Shown here: one piece after another, positions 1 through 12,500 of the stretch | Position numbering within the stretch: the stretch's first letter is position 1 | How the letters are laid out: the number at the start of each line of letters is the position of its first letter | From: Seiridium cupressi | Lineage: Eukaryota; Ascomycota; Sordariomycetes; Amphisphaeriales; Sporocadaceae | Length of the DNA stretch: 64,000 nt | Direction of reading: 5' to 3' | NCBI GenBank assembly: GCA_036674765.1 | Contig: JARVKI010000142.1 | Location: 1 to 64,000, forward strand | Notes under the pieces: model-generated | The model's input: only the letters and a program-made list of their open reading frames with translations | Databases searched by the model: none | What the model was told of the DNA's origin: nothing | Position numbers and translations under genes: made by a program

Positions 1-73
<73 letters not shown>
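1..73. repeat. Poly-C homopolymer at the contig edge
   Basis: The first 73 bases are uninterrupted C and then pass abruptly into ordinary mixed sequence. Fungal telomeres are normally CCCTAA-type repeats, so this is not a telomere. An artefact is the simplest reading, for example poly-G reads from two-colour sequencing assembled on the reverse strand. I see no gene in bases 74-478. Confidence 0.9.
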
Positions 74-76
<3 letters not shown>

Positions 77-478
77 CTCAAGTCCTATGACTCTTGATTT
101 CTTTTGACCTAGGAGAATCTTCATTCAGGTTAGAGACTCGCCAGCCTTGACAACTCCATGGATGCCTATATGCAGATTCGCATGCAATCTCGTAGGCGTT
201 TGTCCTACAGTTGCCATTACCCGAACGTGATCTGACATGCCAGATCGGTGCATCGTCATCATGCCGAAGCCGAAGCCGCCAACCGAGTCTCGTCACCTCT
301 GAAGCACTGTCTCCGTGTAGGCCGAAAACGCGTATACTTGGGACTGGCACCATAGATATAAAGCCAGGGATCAAATCTACGTAGTACTCAGTAACCCAGA
401 GCGCGCATCTCATGTTTTTCTGGTCGCATGTTATCCCCCCCAATAAAGTGCGCAGCAGTAGCCATACACTCTACAGCC

Positions 479-2180
479 ATGTCCCCAAGCAAGTCGACCA
501 GCCCCTATCCCGTGGCCAACGCTACAGCTTCTTACTGGCGAAGTGAGCCTCACGCTTTAGATGAACATCGCAGCACCCCTCAACTCCCAGAGAGATCCGA
601 TGTCGTTATTGTTGGTGCTGGGTTCTGCGGGGCAACAGCAGCATATTGCTTACTCAAAGAGTCTAGTCCGTCTCGGCCCAGTGTCACAGTGCTGGAAGCG
701 AGAGAAGCCTGTTCAGGGGCGACCGGCAGGAATGGTTTGTACCTAAGTTTCTCGTTGCGTTAATATATCACTAATCTTCTTTCAGGGGGGCATTTACGAC
801 CGGATGTTTTTCTCGACCTAGTAGAGCGCAGTGAGACCGACGGTCTTGATGTCGCAAATGAGATTGCTCTCTTTGAAGTCGCCAATGCCGACGCCGTCGC
901 AAAGCTTGTGGAAGACGAAAGCATAGAGTGTGAGCTACGCAAGTGCACCACCGGCTACGCGTTTCTGGACGAGCAAGAAGCCCGGCGGCTGAAGCTTCAG
1001 TACGATGGAATGCTCGGCAAGTGCCCTACAATGAAGAACGTTGCCTACCATGGCCCTTCTGAAGCTGAACAGCTCACGTCCGTCAGAGGCGCAAAGGCCG
1101 CGTTTACGTTCCCGGCTGCTACTCTTTGGTAAGTATTACCTTGCTGTTCAACATGGAGAGCATATGTGCTGATCCTTCGAAGGCCATACAAGTTGGTGAT
1201 GGGCTTACTTGAGAGAGCTGTCCAGAAAGGCCTCAACTTACAAACAAACACCCCAGTTCTAGAAGTGTCCGAGTCGGCCGACCAGGAGGGATATTGGAAC
1301 CTTTCGACGCCGCGAGGAGACACGAAAGCGAGGCAGGTTATATTTGCCACCAACGCATACACGGGTAGTATCCTGCCTCAATACAAAGACGACATCGTAC
1401 CAGTTCGTGGTCTCATGGGGAGAGTGGTACCGATGCCAAAACCGAGCTTTTCCACACAAATCTTGCATTCCTCCGCAACAAAATACCTAGGCTTCGAATA
1501 CGACTATCATGCAATTCAACCAGACGGGAGTTTAGTCGTAGGGGGAGCTTTCGTGCCGCATAGAAAGCACCCCTCCCGATACAATGTCAGCGATGACTCG
1601 ACTCTCTACGAGGGTACTGATGACCTATTTGAGGGCTGGGCACAGAAGTGCTTCCGGGGCTGGGAAGACGTAGAGACTAAAGTCGAAAATACTGTACGCA
1701 ACTTCCAAGACTTGTTACGTTCCCTTTACAGCTCATTTCAGGAGCTATCCAGTCCTGATTGAGCGTTTCTGCTCTGGGAACATGCCATTCGACCCCCTAT
1801 CACTCACCACATACTCGAAGAAAAAAATGGGCTAACTTTAGTTGTTGTAGTGGACCGGTATAATGGGCGTGAGTATCTCTCGAAAGTGATCTAGAGAGAT
1901 CAAATGATACTGACGAAAAGAATAGACCACACCAGACAAATTACCGCATATCGGCAGAGTTCCCGAGAAGCCCGGGCAGTTCATTTGTGCTGCGTTCAAC
2001 GGCCACGGAATGCCAAACGTGTTCCTCTCTGCCAAAGGCATAGTCCAAATGATGCAGACAGGCTGCTCATTGTCCGATACAGGGGTGCCGTCTTGTTACG
2101 AGACGAGCCCGTCGAGATTGCAGAATTGGGGAAACAAGGAGGAAGTTGATGGGCTAGGAATTTCAGCAGACCAGATATGA
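479..2180 (+). CDS. FAD-dependent oxidoreductase (DAO family)
   Basis: This is a predicted 460-residue flavoenzyme of the DAO superfamily, which oxidises amines or D-amino acids; the substrate is unknown. Five exons fit: 479-734, 786-1128, 1183-1693, an 18-base micro-exon 1851-1868, and 1926-2180. The N-terminus carries the dinucleotide-binding Rossmann motif VVIVGAGFCG near residue 44, preceded by the SPYPVAN...SYW stretch common in fungal members. ATG..GRNGGHLRP across the first splice is the usual FAD-contacting loop. The C-terminal WTGIMG, PHIGRVPEKPGQF and FNGHGMP motifs fix the last introns, because this conserved block is only joined if the micro-exon is used. An in-frame ATG at 428 would add 17 residues; 479 matches the family start better. 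The frame stays open for 61 codons beyond the TGA (see findings). Family certain, substrate unknown. Confidence 0.85.
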
Positions 2181-3849
2181 AGAGACCTTGGATACGACGC
2201 TGGCGCGCAATCAATTCGCCGGTTGCATTTATCAAACACAGATCTACATGCAGCCCTAGAGCTCAGTTTGGAAGAGTTCATCCAAGGATCCAAAATGCGC
2301 GATCTATCTGCTACATATATAATCTCATGGTTTGCGGTCGGATCCACGACCCGCTATGACCCGTAAGTCTTAGAGAACCGGTGACCCATGTCACAAGAGA
2401 AGTGACCGCCACTAGTGCCATTTGACCTTGACACCTCTGAATACGAGAAATTCAGCGCACAACAATCTCGTAACGACGAGGTTGATTTGTGACTAGGGTA
2501 AATATGGTCCACTGGCCCACACCGACTCCCGATTCAGAATGAAGGTGAACCGGGAAGTGCTCAAATAGGGAAGCGCGCATATCCTGAGGCCCGAACGCCA
2601 CGAGAGCCAGTTGCCGAAAGACTTTTCTTGACTTTCAGAAAGTCGCCCGTTTACGCAAAAAGGATTATGGGTTGAAGTGATGGAGAAGGAGCAGAGATTG
2701 AAAGCAGTGAAGGGGGCGCTGAACATATGCTGAGCTCGACCGACGCGTACCACTAGCAAAGGCAGTCATGCCGAATCACCCTACCGGGCCGAACCAGCCT
2801 TGAAACCTGGGACATATATAGCAACAATAACGGCAATCTCAACCGCAAGGCGGAATGTGGCACGCATCCCTGCTCATTGCCGCATCCCCTGGAGAGCAGG
2901 AAACACGTATGGACAGACCTGTATATTCTGCAATGACATGGAGGCAAGTCTCGGAGCGAGAGGCCTGCTGAGAGATTTTCCCGTTGTCCTTGGCTTATGC
3001 AAGCAAAAGCGAGCTACACTTGTGCCTGTGGTTTCACTGGATGGAAATGTCGGATGGGAAGGTTGCCTTCAGAGAACTCCAGTTAGGAAGAACATCATTA
3101 TCTCGCAGGGCAGGATTACGCGTCTGGGCGAACGTGGAGGTGCTGTAGAGATGACCGCACGCACCTGGCCAACGATAGGCACAAAAGCGCACCTCACTTT
3201 CCTCCCAGGAAGTTAACAAAATGATATGCGATGATATATGATGTTTTTAGAGAAACAACAGAATGATGCAAAGCGGTTCATTGTTTCCAATAACCCCCCG
3301 ATATATTCCCAGCCGTGCTACGTTGTTGGCGGTAATGTCAGAGAGTCTGAGATGCCGAACTCCTCCACCCAGCACTTGTCTAGGTCGGCGAATTCGTAGT
3401 AGTGCCGACATCCACAACGCAAAGAGCGTTATGTTATGGGATTGTTGAAATTAGGATGGTTTGGTGGCTACACCGCATCTCGTAGATTGGTTAGAGAATA
3501 TGTAGAACGGTGGCTGGTCCGAAACCTTGGAAGATCCCTGCCCAAAACCTCGTGTCCCGCGCCTGCGTGAAGCGCGACGCCCAAGGCGTTTAACCGTTCT
3601 TGTAAGAACTTGCCGTTCAGCGCCATTGGCACTACATTAGACTCTGGGCGGCTCCGCGCGCTAGGTTTAAGTGGCGCCGGGAGTAGGCGCGCTCTAGGGC
3701 GCGTTTCAACAGTCTACTGAACGAAATGAGAGGAGCATAGTTGCGCCCGCAATGCTTCATGGTATGATACAGTCCCAGAAACCTGAGTCCATCGTCTGTC
3801 AACTCTTTCGCAACTCGTGTGCCCATTGCTAGCTGGTCTTCCAATCATC
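2181..3849. other. Gene-poor stretch
   Basis: I recognise no gene here. Short open frames occur on both strands, for example 2800-3216 (+), but none has splice-extended family motifs. The part near 3550-3720 is GC-rich with several GGCGC-like words but no array or clear repeat. Confidence 0.5.
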
Positions 3850-4457
3850 ATGGACAATATCCTTTCTGCGCCAGAGCACCTAGTGCGAGCGACATTAATC
3901 GCGTTGTGCAATGACCGGACACAGCTGAAGAAGGCCATCGACTATCTGGATAAGATGGGACACAGCGCCGCACGGCCTGCTCCACCTCTTGCCACCGACA
4001 ACAAGCTGAAACGCAAGGCGGCAGAGGCAGTTAAGATATGCGTGCAGTGTCAAGAGCCTTACCACGAGAGTGACAATGGCGGCAAACATCCGTGTAAATA
4101 TCACAATGGTAATGTTTCCCCCGCGCCGATCTTCTCTGACGTCACTTCTCACGCAGGTAAGGTAAACTTGAGTGCGATTATGATTCGTCGGTCTGGGGAG
4201 ACTGGGATACGAACTGTTTCGGTGAGCAGGATTGCGAGGAGAACAGAGAGGAGTATCCGGATGGGTTCAAGTGGTCGTGTTGTGATAAGAACGGGACGCA
4301 CCCCGGCTGCACCAGAGGACAACACCGGGATATGGGCGTAACTCGTGGCAGATACCCAGCAGAGGGCCTTTACGAGAAGGCCCCGGATCAGTGGTCCAGC
4401 AGCAGCGATGATAATCCCGATGCAGACAACGGCAAAGATGCCCAGAGTGAAATCTAG
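3850..4457 (+). CDS. Small Cys/His-rich fungal protein
   Basis: The 184-residue product has two exons, 3850-4108 and 4162-4457, joined in phase 1. The N-terminus (MDNILSAPEHLVRATLIALC) is helical. From about residue 72 comes a metal-binding-like module: CVQCQEPY, then CKYHNG, then a W-D-x-N-C segment, an EEYPDGFKWSCC segment and finally GTHPGCTRGQH. This Cys/His spacing is shared by many uncharacterised proteins of filamentous fungi and resembles a zinc-binding fold. The tail is acidic and Ser-rich (QWSSSSDDNPDADNGKDAQ). The intron is set by frame: only the AG at 4160-4161 restores the KLECDYDSSVWGDWD continuation. The family is recognised by pattern; its function is unknown. Confidence 0.8.
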
Positions 4458-5183
4458 TCGAGGAGTTGATGGAAGCGTGGTTCTGACTCTGGAGTCAGCA
4501 ATGTTCCAACTGTGTACGTGGTCAGTCGTCCACTCATTTAAATCATGACGCCCACGAATAATCCTGCACGTATAACCATAACTGTGAATGAGAATGTTGT
4601 TCTTATTGATGTATTATCACGTGGCGGTGGTTATTGTCCCTGTACACGCAGCCGCGACTCCAGCCGCGAGCCGGGGCAGCGCCGCTTAAAATACAATACG
4701 AGCTCAGCTGACAAACTAGCACACCGGACCAATCAGAACGCCGGGCGCCACCGTATCCCCTGCGGCAACCTTCCTGATTTGCTTACATACGCACACAATA
4801 TGTCTGGGGTCGGCAAGACACGAGAAGCGAATAAATACGGATTCCATATTCGAGTACGCCGTCGGCGTAGATCGCAGTAACGATGAACTGGGCCCACAAC
4901 GGAACTCCACGATGTGGTGGTGCCCGGACACTTGGGACCGGGGGCACTACGCAGCTTTCGGAATAACGTCACTTTTTCACTTCGTGATGGGGATTCTCAG
5001 AATAGCATCTCGTTCTGGTAGAATGTTATAACCCGCTGGGGTATGACTCCGGAGTTCAGGGTGCCATGCCATATGGCCTCCGCGTTTATAAATCATTGAG
5101 TCCGCCATCGGCGACGACATGCTAGCGCAATGCAGCCGGTGCAATGACATCGCGGACGACAGCACACTATTCGAATAGCCAGA
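4458..5183. other. Intergenic, nothing recognised
   Basis: No supported gene or RNA. Overlapping short frames on the minus strand (about 4716-4972) have no family resemblance. It serves as the upstream region of the hydrolase gene. Confidence 0.5.
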
Positions 5184-6296
5184 ATGATCACCATAGGAGA
5201 GCTATACCGGCCGACTTGGCCGCCGGCGAGCTACCCAACCTTTGTCAAACAGTACGAGGCCCGTTCCCATCTGCCCATCCGGTAAGTTCTGTCCAAAAGT
5301 TTAGGTCTTGACGGCCGGCCATGGCGCCTTCGTAGTCAACCACTGACAGCCTCAAGGGTCTTTTTGCCTCAGTCGTACGATATGAGCTCGGGAGGGATCT
5401 TGCCTGTACTTTTTACAGTGCATGGAGGTGGTTTCTCCATAGGGAGCGCAGCGGATGACGACCGTTGGAATCGCCTGATGGCTGATACACAAGGGCTCAT
5501 GGTCATTGGGCTAAATCACTCCAAAGCGCCACTTGCGCCATACCCGACAGCCATATATGATATAGAAGCAGTCATTCTCGCCGTAATGAGTGATATGACA
5601 CTGCCCATAGACCGCACGCGGACCGCAATAGGCGGTTCATTTTCCGGTGCGACACTCGCCTTCGCCGTGGTGCAACTACCGAGTATAAGGCAGCAAGTGG
5701 GATTCCAAGCTGCGGTTAGCAGTTGTGGGCTGCTTGAGCTTGGTATTTCCACGTCTGCCAAGGCAGATACACGTCCTTACAAACCAAGTCTCAGTTCCGC
5801 ACGCTCGGCGACGACAGACAGTCTCACGAGTGCTCTCCCATCGATCCAATGGAGCTATACTTCAGCGGGAACAGACATGACAGATCCTCTGTATGCGCCC
5901 TTCTATGCTCCCGCCAGTGCTCTGCCTCCTCATGTCTGCCTGGTGGCAGCTGAGCTCGACATTCTGGCGCACGACTCCTGGCGCATGGCGTGCCGGCTAG
6001 CGAGCCGACGAGTACCTGGCATGCATGAGCGGGTTGGTAGATCAGGCGCTGGGGCTGTGGGCAAGTTAGAGCTGTCTGACGAGAGATTCGTGTTTGAAGA
6101 CACCACGACTCGGCCAAACGGCGCGAAAACGAGCGTCAAGTGGTTGCTTGTCCCAGATGTTATACATGGGTTTGATCTGAAGATGCCAGACGCATTAATA
6201 GGCGACGACGAAACCCGGGAGGACGCCAGGGAGAAGACGAGACAGCTTGTCGCCTCCCTCGGGCAATGGCTGCGAGACACGGTTTGGGCGAGCTGA
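5184..6296 (+). CDS. Alpha/beta-hydrolase (HSL/carboxylesterase-like)
   Basis: The 345-residue predicted esterase or lipase-type hydrolase has two exons, 5184-5281 and 5357-6296, in phase 2. Translation begins MITIGELYRPTWP. The oxyanion-hole motif HGGGF follows VLFTV in the first third. The candidate acid residue lies in AAELDILAHDS and the candidate histidine in VPDVIHGFDLK, both well placed for a catalytic triad. The nucleophile elbow is odd: where relatives have GGFSAGG or GDSAGG the sequence reads GGSFSGA, so no strict GxSxG can be formed. No signal peptide is seen, so it is probably cytosolic. It could be an altered esterase or a non-catalytic relative; the fold is confident, the activity is not. 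Confidence 0.82.
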
Positions 6297-9200
6297 ACAG
6301 AGCTGAATGAGAAGACGCCACGCGATGTTGATTGCTACGTTGTGCCACAGCTTGGCATATGTTGGAGTTGTGGCGTTTGGAACAATGCTGCCTGTGCTGC
6401 ACTCTCGAAGTTAGAAGCCAGGTTCGCCGCCGATGTAGAAGATAGAAGACGACGTGCCATGCGCCGGACGCACTGGACTCGCTTGTAATCAGTTGGATTG
6501 TAGTTGAAACGAAGGATTCCCCGTGTGGCTTATTGCAGCTTTGTGGTTGGCCGTCGGTGACAATCCGACCTCACGGGAGACAGCCCCCACGTGGTGGCAT
6601 GCCGTTGATTGCAACGTCAGCGATCTGGACTCAAGTCTGGACAAGGTGTTAAGACGGATCTGTACAAAGCGGACTCCGTCTTTTTGTCGCCCCATCCGAT
6701 GTTGGTTAAGCTACCTGCTACGTACCGCGAAAGACCAGCCCAAAAAGTGGTGTCCAGGTGTCTAGCTTGCCTGACTGCAATCCTAGAGCCCCACACGGCG
6801 AGATGCAGTCCCCAGGGAGCCCTCGTCGTTGTCAGGAACCATGCTCCTCACAGGGACCGAGGCAAGCCACGGCACAGGGGCTGTTGAGTGTGACAATGCG
6901 CGAAGTATGAAATCATGAAATTATGTGACCAAGGCCCGAGAACGTGTGTTTCCAAGTAACGACGTCACCAAGGTTAGTTTTCCCCGTGGTTGCGTATAGG
7001 ACGCTGAGCTCATGCGCTGTGCTACCGAAGTCGAGGGCCATCGTCAAAGCCTGGGTCATGATGAAATCATCGTTCTAGAACAGCTTGGACTTGGCCAATA
7101 TACCCCCCGCCGGCTCATGTCCCGATCATCGAGCATTCGCTTATAGTAGTGCGCATGGATATGTGCTTCCCCCGACGACATCACACACAACCTACGGCGG
7201 AGAGAAAGAAGGTACTGCCTGGTAGTTCGCAGGTTCGGATTGGATACTAGATCTGGTTCCAGATATTTGGAAAGGCGACCCTAGCGCTTTTTAGAGCGTG
7301 GAAACAAGGATAATATTAGGGTTACTATTACCGTTTGTCCGACATATCCCAGAGATCATCGCTCTCAAGGTATGGTTGCAGCAGAATGCTGATCCCAAAG
7401 CAAGCGAGCTCAAGAACTATCGCATGGTCATTTGCTGTTGCGAATATGCTTACTCTGATGCTACCCCAATTGTGGTTCATCGCACCACATGGCAAGCGGG
7501 GGCCAGAGCCAGCTCCGGGACCAGGTATTGCAAGGTACATTACGTTACTCAATGTAGCAAAACTGGCCTTTAGCATGGAACCATTACTGTCGCTTAGGGC
7601 TTAGTACACCAGATTTTGGCTCCAACGAGCATTTGGACTCGGATGAACACATGCAGCCCATGAAACGCACATGCGATGGCACAGTGATTTGTCGCTGATG
7701 CATCCATTGAGCCCTGAAGATAATGCACTACGTCCAAGGATCTGCTGCCAGGCACGTTGGGTGCAGCCGATATCAAACCCAAGTGTTCCTAGCCTGGTCA
7801 TATACTACCGACGGATGCCGGCCACCTCGAGCACCAATGTGCCGGTGTGATATGAGCAGCAAGACCATAACATCCACAGAGCTTCCACATGACGTCGAGG
7901 GATCTAGTACGATGGAGAAAGCCACGAGCTTTGTTCATGATCGGCTACAATTCCAGAACTTGTGTGAGGCTTTTAAATCAGTGCGGCAGGTGGGCGAGTG
8001 GGTGTGGTTTTGGTGGTAGCGGAGTAGACAGTAGGATCTCGAGGAGGCGCCAGGGGTGCGATCCTTCAGGACTGATCGTCGCGAGCTTCCTTCTCTTTCG
8101 CTAAATTATGCTCGAAGGGGCTTGGAAGAGCGAGCCTTACTACCACTGCGTATGCAGAGTCGCAGTGTCCCTGTCGCAGCGGCATATCGAACGGATGCGA
8201 CCTTGATTTCCAAAGAAGCATTGAGCGCGAGGAGGGAGATGCGGGGGGGCTTTACTGAAGATATACCAGCGAGACACTAAGCGCTCTTACTATGTGGCGT
8301 GGCCCTGGTCACCTGACGGTCTCGATGTTGTGCTGTGTTAGTAATGTGTTCTATTGTATCGTATGGCGGGCTGTTATCAAGCACACTACTGGTCACGGTA
8401 CATGGTGTTGATCTGCCGGGTAGTGTGAAGGGGCTATGAAGATGGGAGATGGGGTTGCTACTTTATCGGTCCCAACTCGCACTGCCGCGGCGCTAGCCCG
8501 ACCAGGCTTAGGGCATTCTAAGTTTAGGGACCCCAACTTTTCACCTCACGGGTAACGGCCCATTCGGTAACCGAGCTGTGACCTCAGCCTCGATTTTCGG
8601 GTCAAGCGCAGCTCCCAAGTCCCCAGCGATCTTCACATTGCCGAGCGCTATGTTGGGCTCTGCCGTGCGCCAAGTCAGCAGCCAGCGAGAGAGGCGTAGG
8701 TGCGTAGGTGCGCATACACTCTCTCTTGACGGTTTGCTGCTGCCTCCGGTCGGGAGCGACTGTCTTACTCGAACGGCATGCCATGGTAAGGGGGAGTCAT
8801 CACCATGCATTGTCCCTGTCTACCGCGGCAGCGTTGCGTCTACAGCGGAGCAGTCGCTGGTGGCCCTTGACCGTTGGGCCGGCCTCCTAGAGGCTTACTA
8901 CACACCACCAACGTGCCTCTGCATGCGGAGCTGGAGTACCCTTCGAGTACCCTGTGCGCCAGGGCCGCGCCTGTCTTCCCGTCGTACTAAACCACCGGCC
9001 TGCTGAGTACAATGTCGTTAATTAGTCCCCGTTTGGTCTTGGACGAGGCACCCCGGCAGCAAATCCACACTCGCGTCAGCCTGCAGAGCCGTGCTGCGCC
9101 CAATAGGACCCTCAGCTTCCCTCGAATTGGTGTGATGTCAATGGGAATAGTAGGCTGATCCTGCGTGCATACATGAACACCACTCCCTGGTGCAGACCGT

Positions 9201-9549
9201 CTGTCAGACCAGCCTAATAGTCGTGATCTTATCCGCTTACATTCCCTACCGTGTTTGACCTCTGCATGTCTTCCTTGCATACTTCTTTTTTCTCTCCTCC
9301 CCCCCTCCTTCCTTTTGCTTACCATATTGATCGATACTGTCTGGATTATTCTCGATTGGCTGCCCTCATGATTTGCGAAACCTCCCGTACTAGAGTCTAG
9401 TACACAAAAGTTCTCTATTTACACGTCAAGTGTCAACATCAGCTATTTCTGAGGTGAGACGCAGCCGTATTGCGTCCGAGAGCGGCACCTGCCCGCTACG
9501 CTGCTATTTCACTCCTTTATTGCATGAGTTCTGAAACCCTACCAGGATA
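6297..9549. other. Long gene-poor stretch upstream of the NRPS-like gene
   Basis: No gene is recognised in about 3.2 kb. Open frames of 60-140 codons occur on both strands, for example 8578-9006 (+), but they overlap each other, lack family motifs and are not extended by plausible splicing. The last part is probably the promoter and 5' leader of the NRPS-like gene. Confidence 0.5.
9282..9317 (+). promoter_or_regulatory. Pyrimidine-rich tract upstream of the NRPS-like gene
   Basis: An almost pure C/T tract lies about 230-270 bases before the start codon at 9550. Such CT tracts commonly lie just upstream of transcription start points in filamentous fungi. The role here is inferred only from position and composition. 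Confidence 0.3.
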
Positions 9550-12500
9550 ATGTCTTCAAATTTTCTATCATTACCGCCTATCGACACCACTCTGAGTCTA
9601 TTTGATCAAGATGTGGTACTCCAAACCTCGAGGAGGAGACCGCTGCCACCCATCGATACTGCTATGCGACCACCGAGTGAGGATATACCGGACGAGGTCA
9701 TAGCTTCGGCCGCGGAAGCTGTGGCCGAGGCGCTCGGCATCTCTCTGAACGACGTACCCGAGACATGCGCCGCGGCACTGAAACCGAAGCCTGTAGGCCA
9801 CGCCGCCCGAAGGACGAGCTCATTCTACCTTCCTCCGACTGATCGAACATGGACTTCGCCGCCCGCGCAAGGTTCGGTTGAAAGACGTTTGAGCATGGCG
9901 GTGGCGGAGACTTTGGGTCTTGATAGCAACACAATACCCCGAGATGAGTCCTTCGTCGACCTCGGAGGCGATAAGAGAGCAGCGATAGCTCTGCGAGCCA
10001 AGTGCATGAAGGCGGGCTTGTCGGTCCAAACCAGGGATATCATGACCTCCAAGACGATAGCCGAGTTGGAAACCCATGTGACTCCATTCAGCCCGTCGCC
10101 GCTCACAGGCAAAACCGCCGACTTGTTGCCCACCACTTTGGTGAGCCCTCTTCAGCTGAGCTCACCCTTAGCGACGATCAATGCGCCACGACAAGGTCCA
10201 CTAGCCCAACCGCGCCGTTCCGTCTCGAGTCCTGATACGCCGGTCGCTCCCAAGGTACACTTGAAGCCGAAAGCGTCGAGGAGGTATCACAATCAGGTCG
10301 AGCAAGTCCTCTCACTCAACGGGGAGGTTGCGAAAGCCTCTGTGCTGAAGCCTAAAGCAGGGCTGTTTGAGGGGCAGATCACAGCTTTTCTGACCCTTTC
10401 CAGCTGCGTTGTCGAAGGGCTAAACCCCAATGACATCAAACTATTGAATGCTTACTATACCATCCCGCTGCCCTCGATACGGAAGGCAGTTGAGGCGAAA
10501 GTGCCGCCCACAGTTGTGCCAAAGGTATGGGTGGTTCTCGAACAGATGCCCTTGGACGATACTGGGAGGATACATCGGCGGAAATTGCAAACTTGGATCC
10601 AGAACGCAAACGAAGAACTCTATCAGAAGATCATGTCTATCGAGTCGCAGGAACCTGTTGCCGCTCCTGCCAGCGACAACGAGAAGCGCCTTCAGAAAGC
10701 CGTTGGGAAGGTCCTGAACATGGAACCAAATAACGTTGCCATGAATCTATCATTCCCAAGCCTCGGGGGAGACGAGACTACGGCCATGCAGCTAGTGGTA
10801 CGGTGCAAATCGCAGGGGCTGTCTTTCAAAGTCGAGGACGTGCTTCAGGCCATGTCTTTGGGTCAGCTCGCCACTATGGCTACTCCGGGCGAAGTAATTG
10901 CCGGAAGGACAACCGAGGAGACGGCTGAAGGCTTTGATCTGTCTCCAATGCAGCGACTTTACTTTCATACTCCCATGGGTGAGAAGTGTCCCCAGAAATC
11001 GGATAGGAAAGGCTCCTACCGGTTCAATCAAAGCATTCTGCTTCGCTTCAAGAGGTCCATGGGCGTGGAAGACGTGCGCGCAGCAGTCGAAGCCGTTGTT
11101 GGGCACCACTCGATGCTGAGAACACGCTTCCGTATGAAGTTGGGATCGTGGTCTCAGTATACACTGACCGATGTTTCCACATCCTACCATTTTGGACATC
11201 ACACGGTGGGCACGAACTGCGAGGTCGGCACAGTCATCCAACAGGCCCAAGCCAGCATTGACATCGAGAATGGGCCGTTATTTGCGGCCCATCATTTTCA
11301 CACCCATGATGGTCATCAAATGCTGTACCTTGTTGCTCATCACCTCGTCACCGATCTCAAGTCTTGGAGGGTGATTGTCAATGACTTGGAGGAACTGCTC
11401 ATCAATGGCAGCTTGGTGTCCGGTCGCCGAATCTCTTTCCCTGAGTGGAACCAGCATCAACGAAACCGTGTAGAGAGTACCGAGCTAGCAGCTCGACTAC
11501 CATTCAACACCAGTGCTGCAGATGTCGACTATTGGGGCATCAATAATGCCGCCAACAAGTATGGTAATACCATGACGCTGGGCTTTACGCTAGGATCTGA
11601 GATCACGTCGATGCTGGAGGTTAGCAACCGCGCGCTTCGGACGGATTCATCCGACATCTTCATGGCTGCACTGCTTCTTTCGTTTTCACAAACGTTCCGC
11701 GACCGCCCAACTCCTGCAATCTGGAACCAGGAGCACGAGCGAGCAGTACTGGATACGGAAATCGACCTGTCTGAGACAGTGGGATGGTTCACATCCTTGT
11801 GTCCGCTTGCGCTGAAGATATGCCCAAACGATGAAGTCTTCAACGTCCTCTGTAGGGTGAAGGATGCGCGGCGATCCGTGGCTGGACGAGGCGTCCCGTT
11901 TTTCGCCGCCAACATGCTTAATGCAGACACGGCAGGCTCATTTGCGTCGTCCCTGTGTCCTATGGAGATCATCTTTACATATGCTGGTTTCATGCAGAGT
12001 CTGGACAGCCAAGAGAGCCTGCTTGAGCAGCTGCCAGTCCCAGGCCGATCACTGGCTTCCACCACCTCGGACATCGGCCCTGACGTGGGGAGAATCTCGT
12101 TGTTCGAGGTGTCTGCCGCCATCGATCACGGAAGTGCCAAATTCAAGTTTCTCTACAATCGGGAGACCCGCCACCAGGATCTCATTCAAACTTGGGTTCG
12201 CAGTTATGAGGTATTACTTCGTGATGCGATTCAGCGCCTCCGATTCCAAGCCCCAGAGCTCTCAATGTCAGACATTCCCCTGATGGACATGACATACGAT
12301 GGTCTGACGAAGCTGAATCGAGAGGTTCTGCCTAACCTGGGCATTGATCTTTCCAACATCGAAAGCATCTACCCCGTCACGGCAAACCAGCAGAGCCTGC
12401 TGATCAGCGAACCTCTGAACCCGGGAAGCTCACGCTCGCAGACCGTGTACGAGCTGAATACCTTGGGGAAGTTCGTTGATATTGGTCGTCTCTGCGCAGC

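Noticed and set aside
1..73. Poly-C block as a telomere
   Set aside because: Fungal telomeres are TTAGGG/CCCTAA-type; pure C does not fit.
2800..3216. Possible 138-codon gene
   Set aside because: No motif, no splice-supported extension, and basic low-complexity composition.
11529..12122. Open frame of 197 codons antisense to the NRPS-like gene
   Set aside because: It lies fully inside a coding exon on the opposite strand, has low-complexity Ser-rich composition and no family motif; it is a shadow of the real gene.
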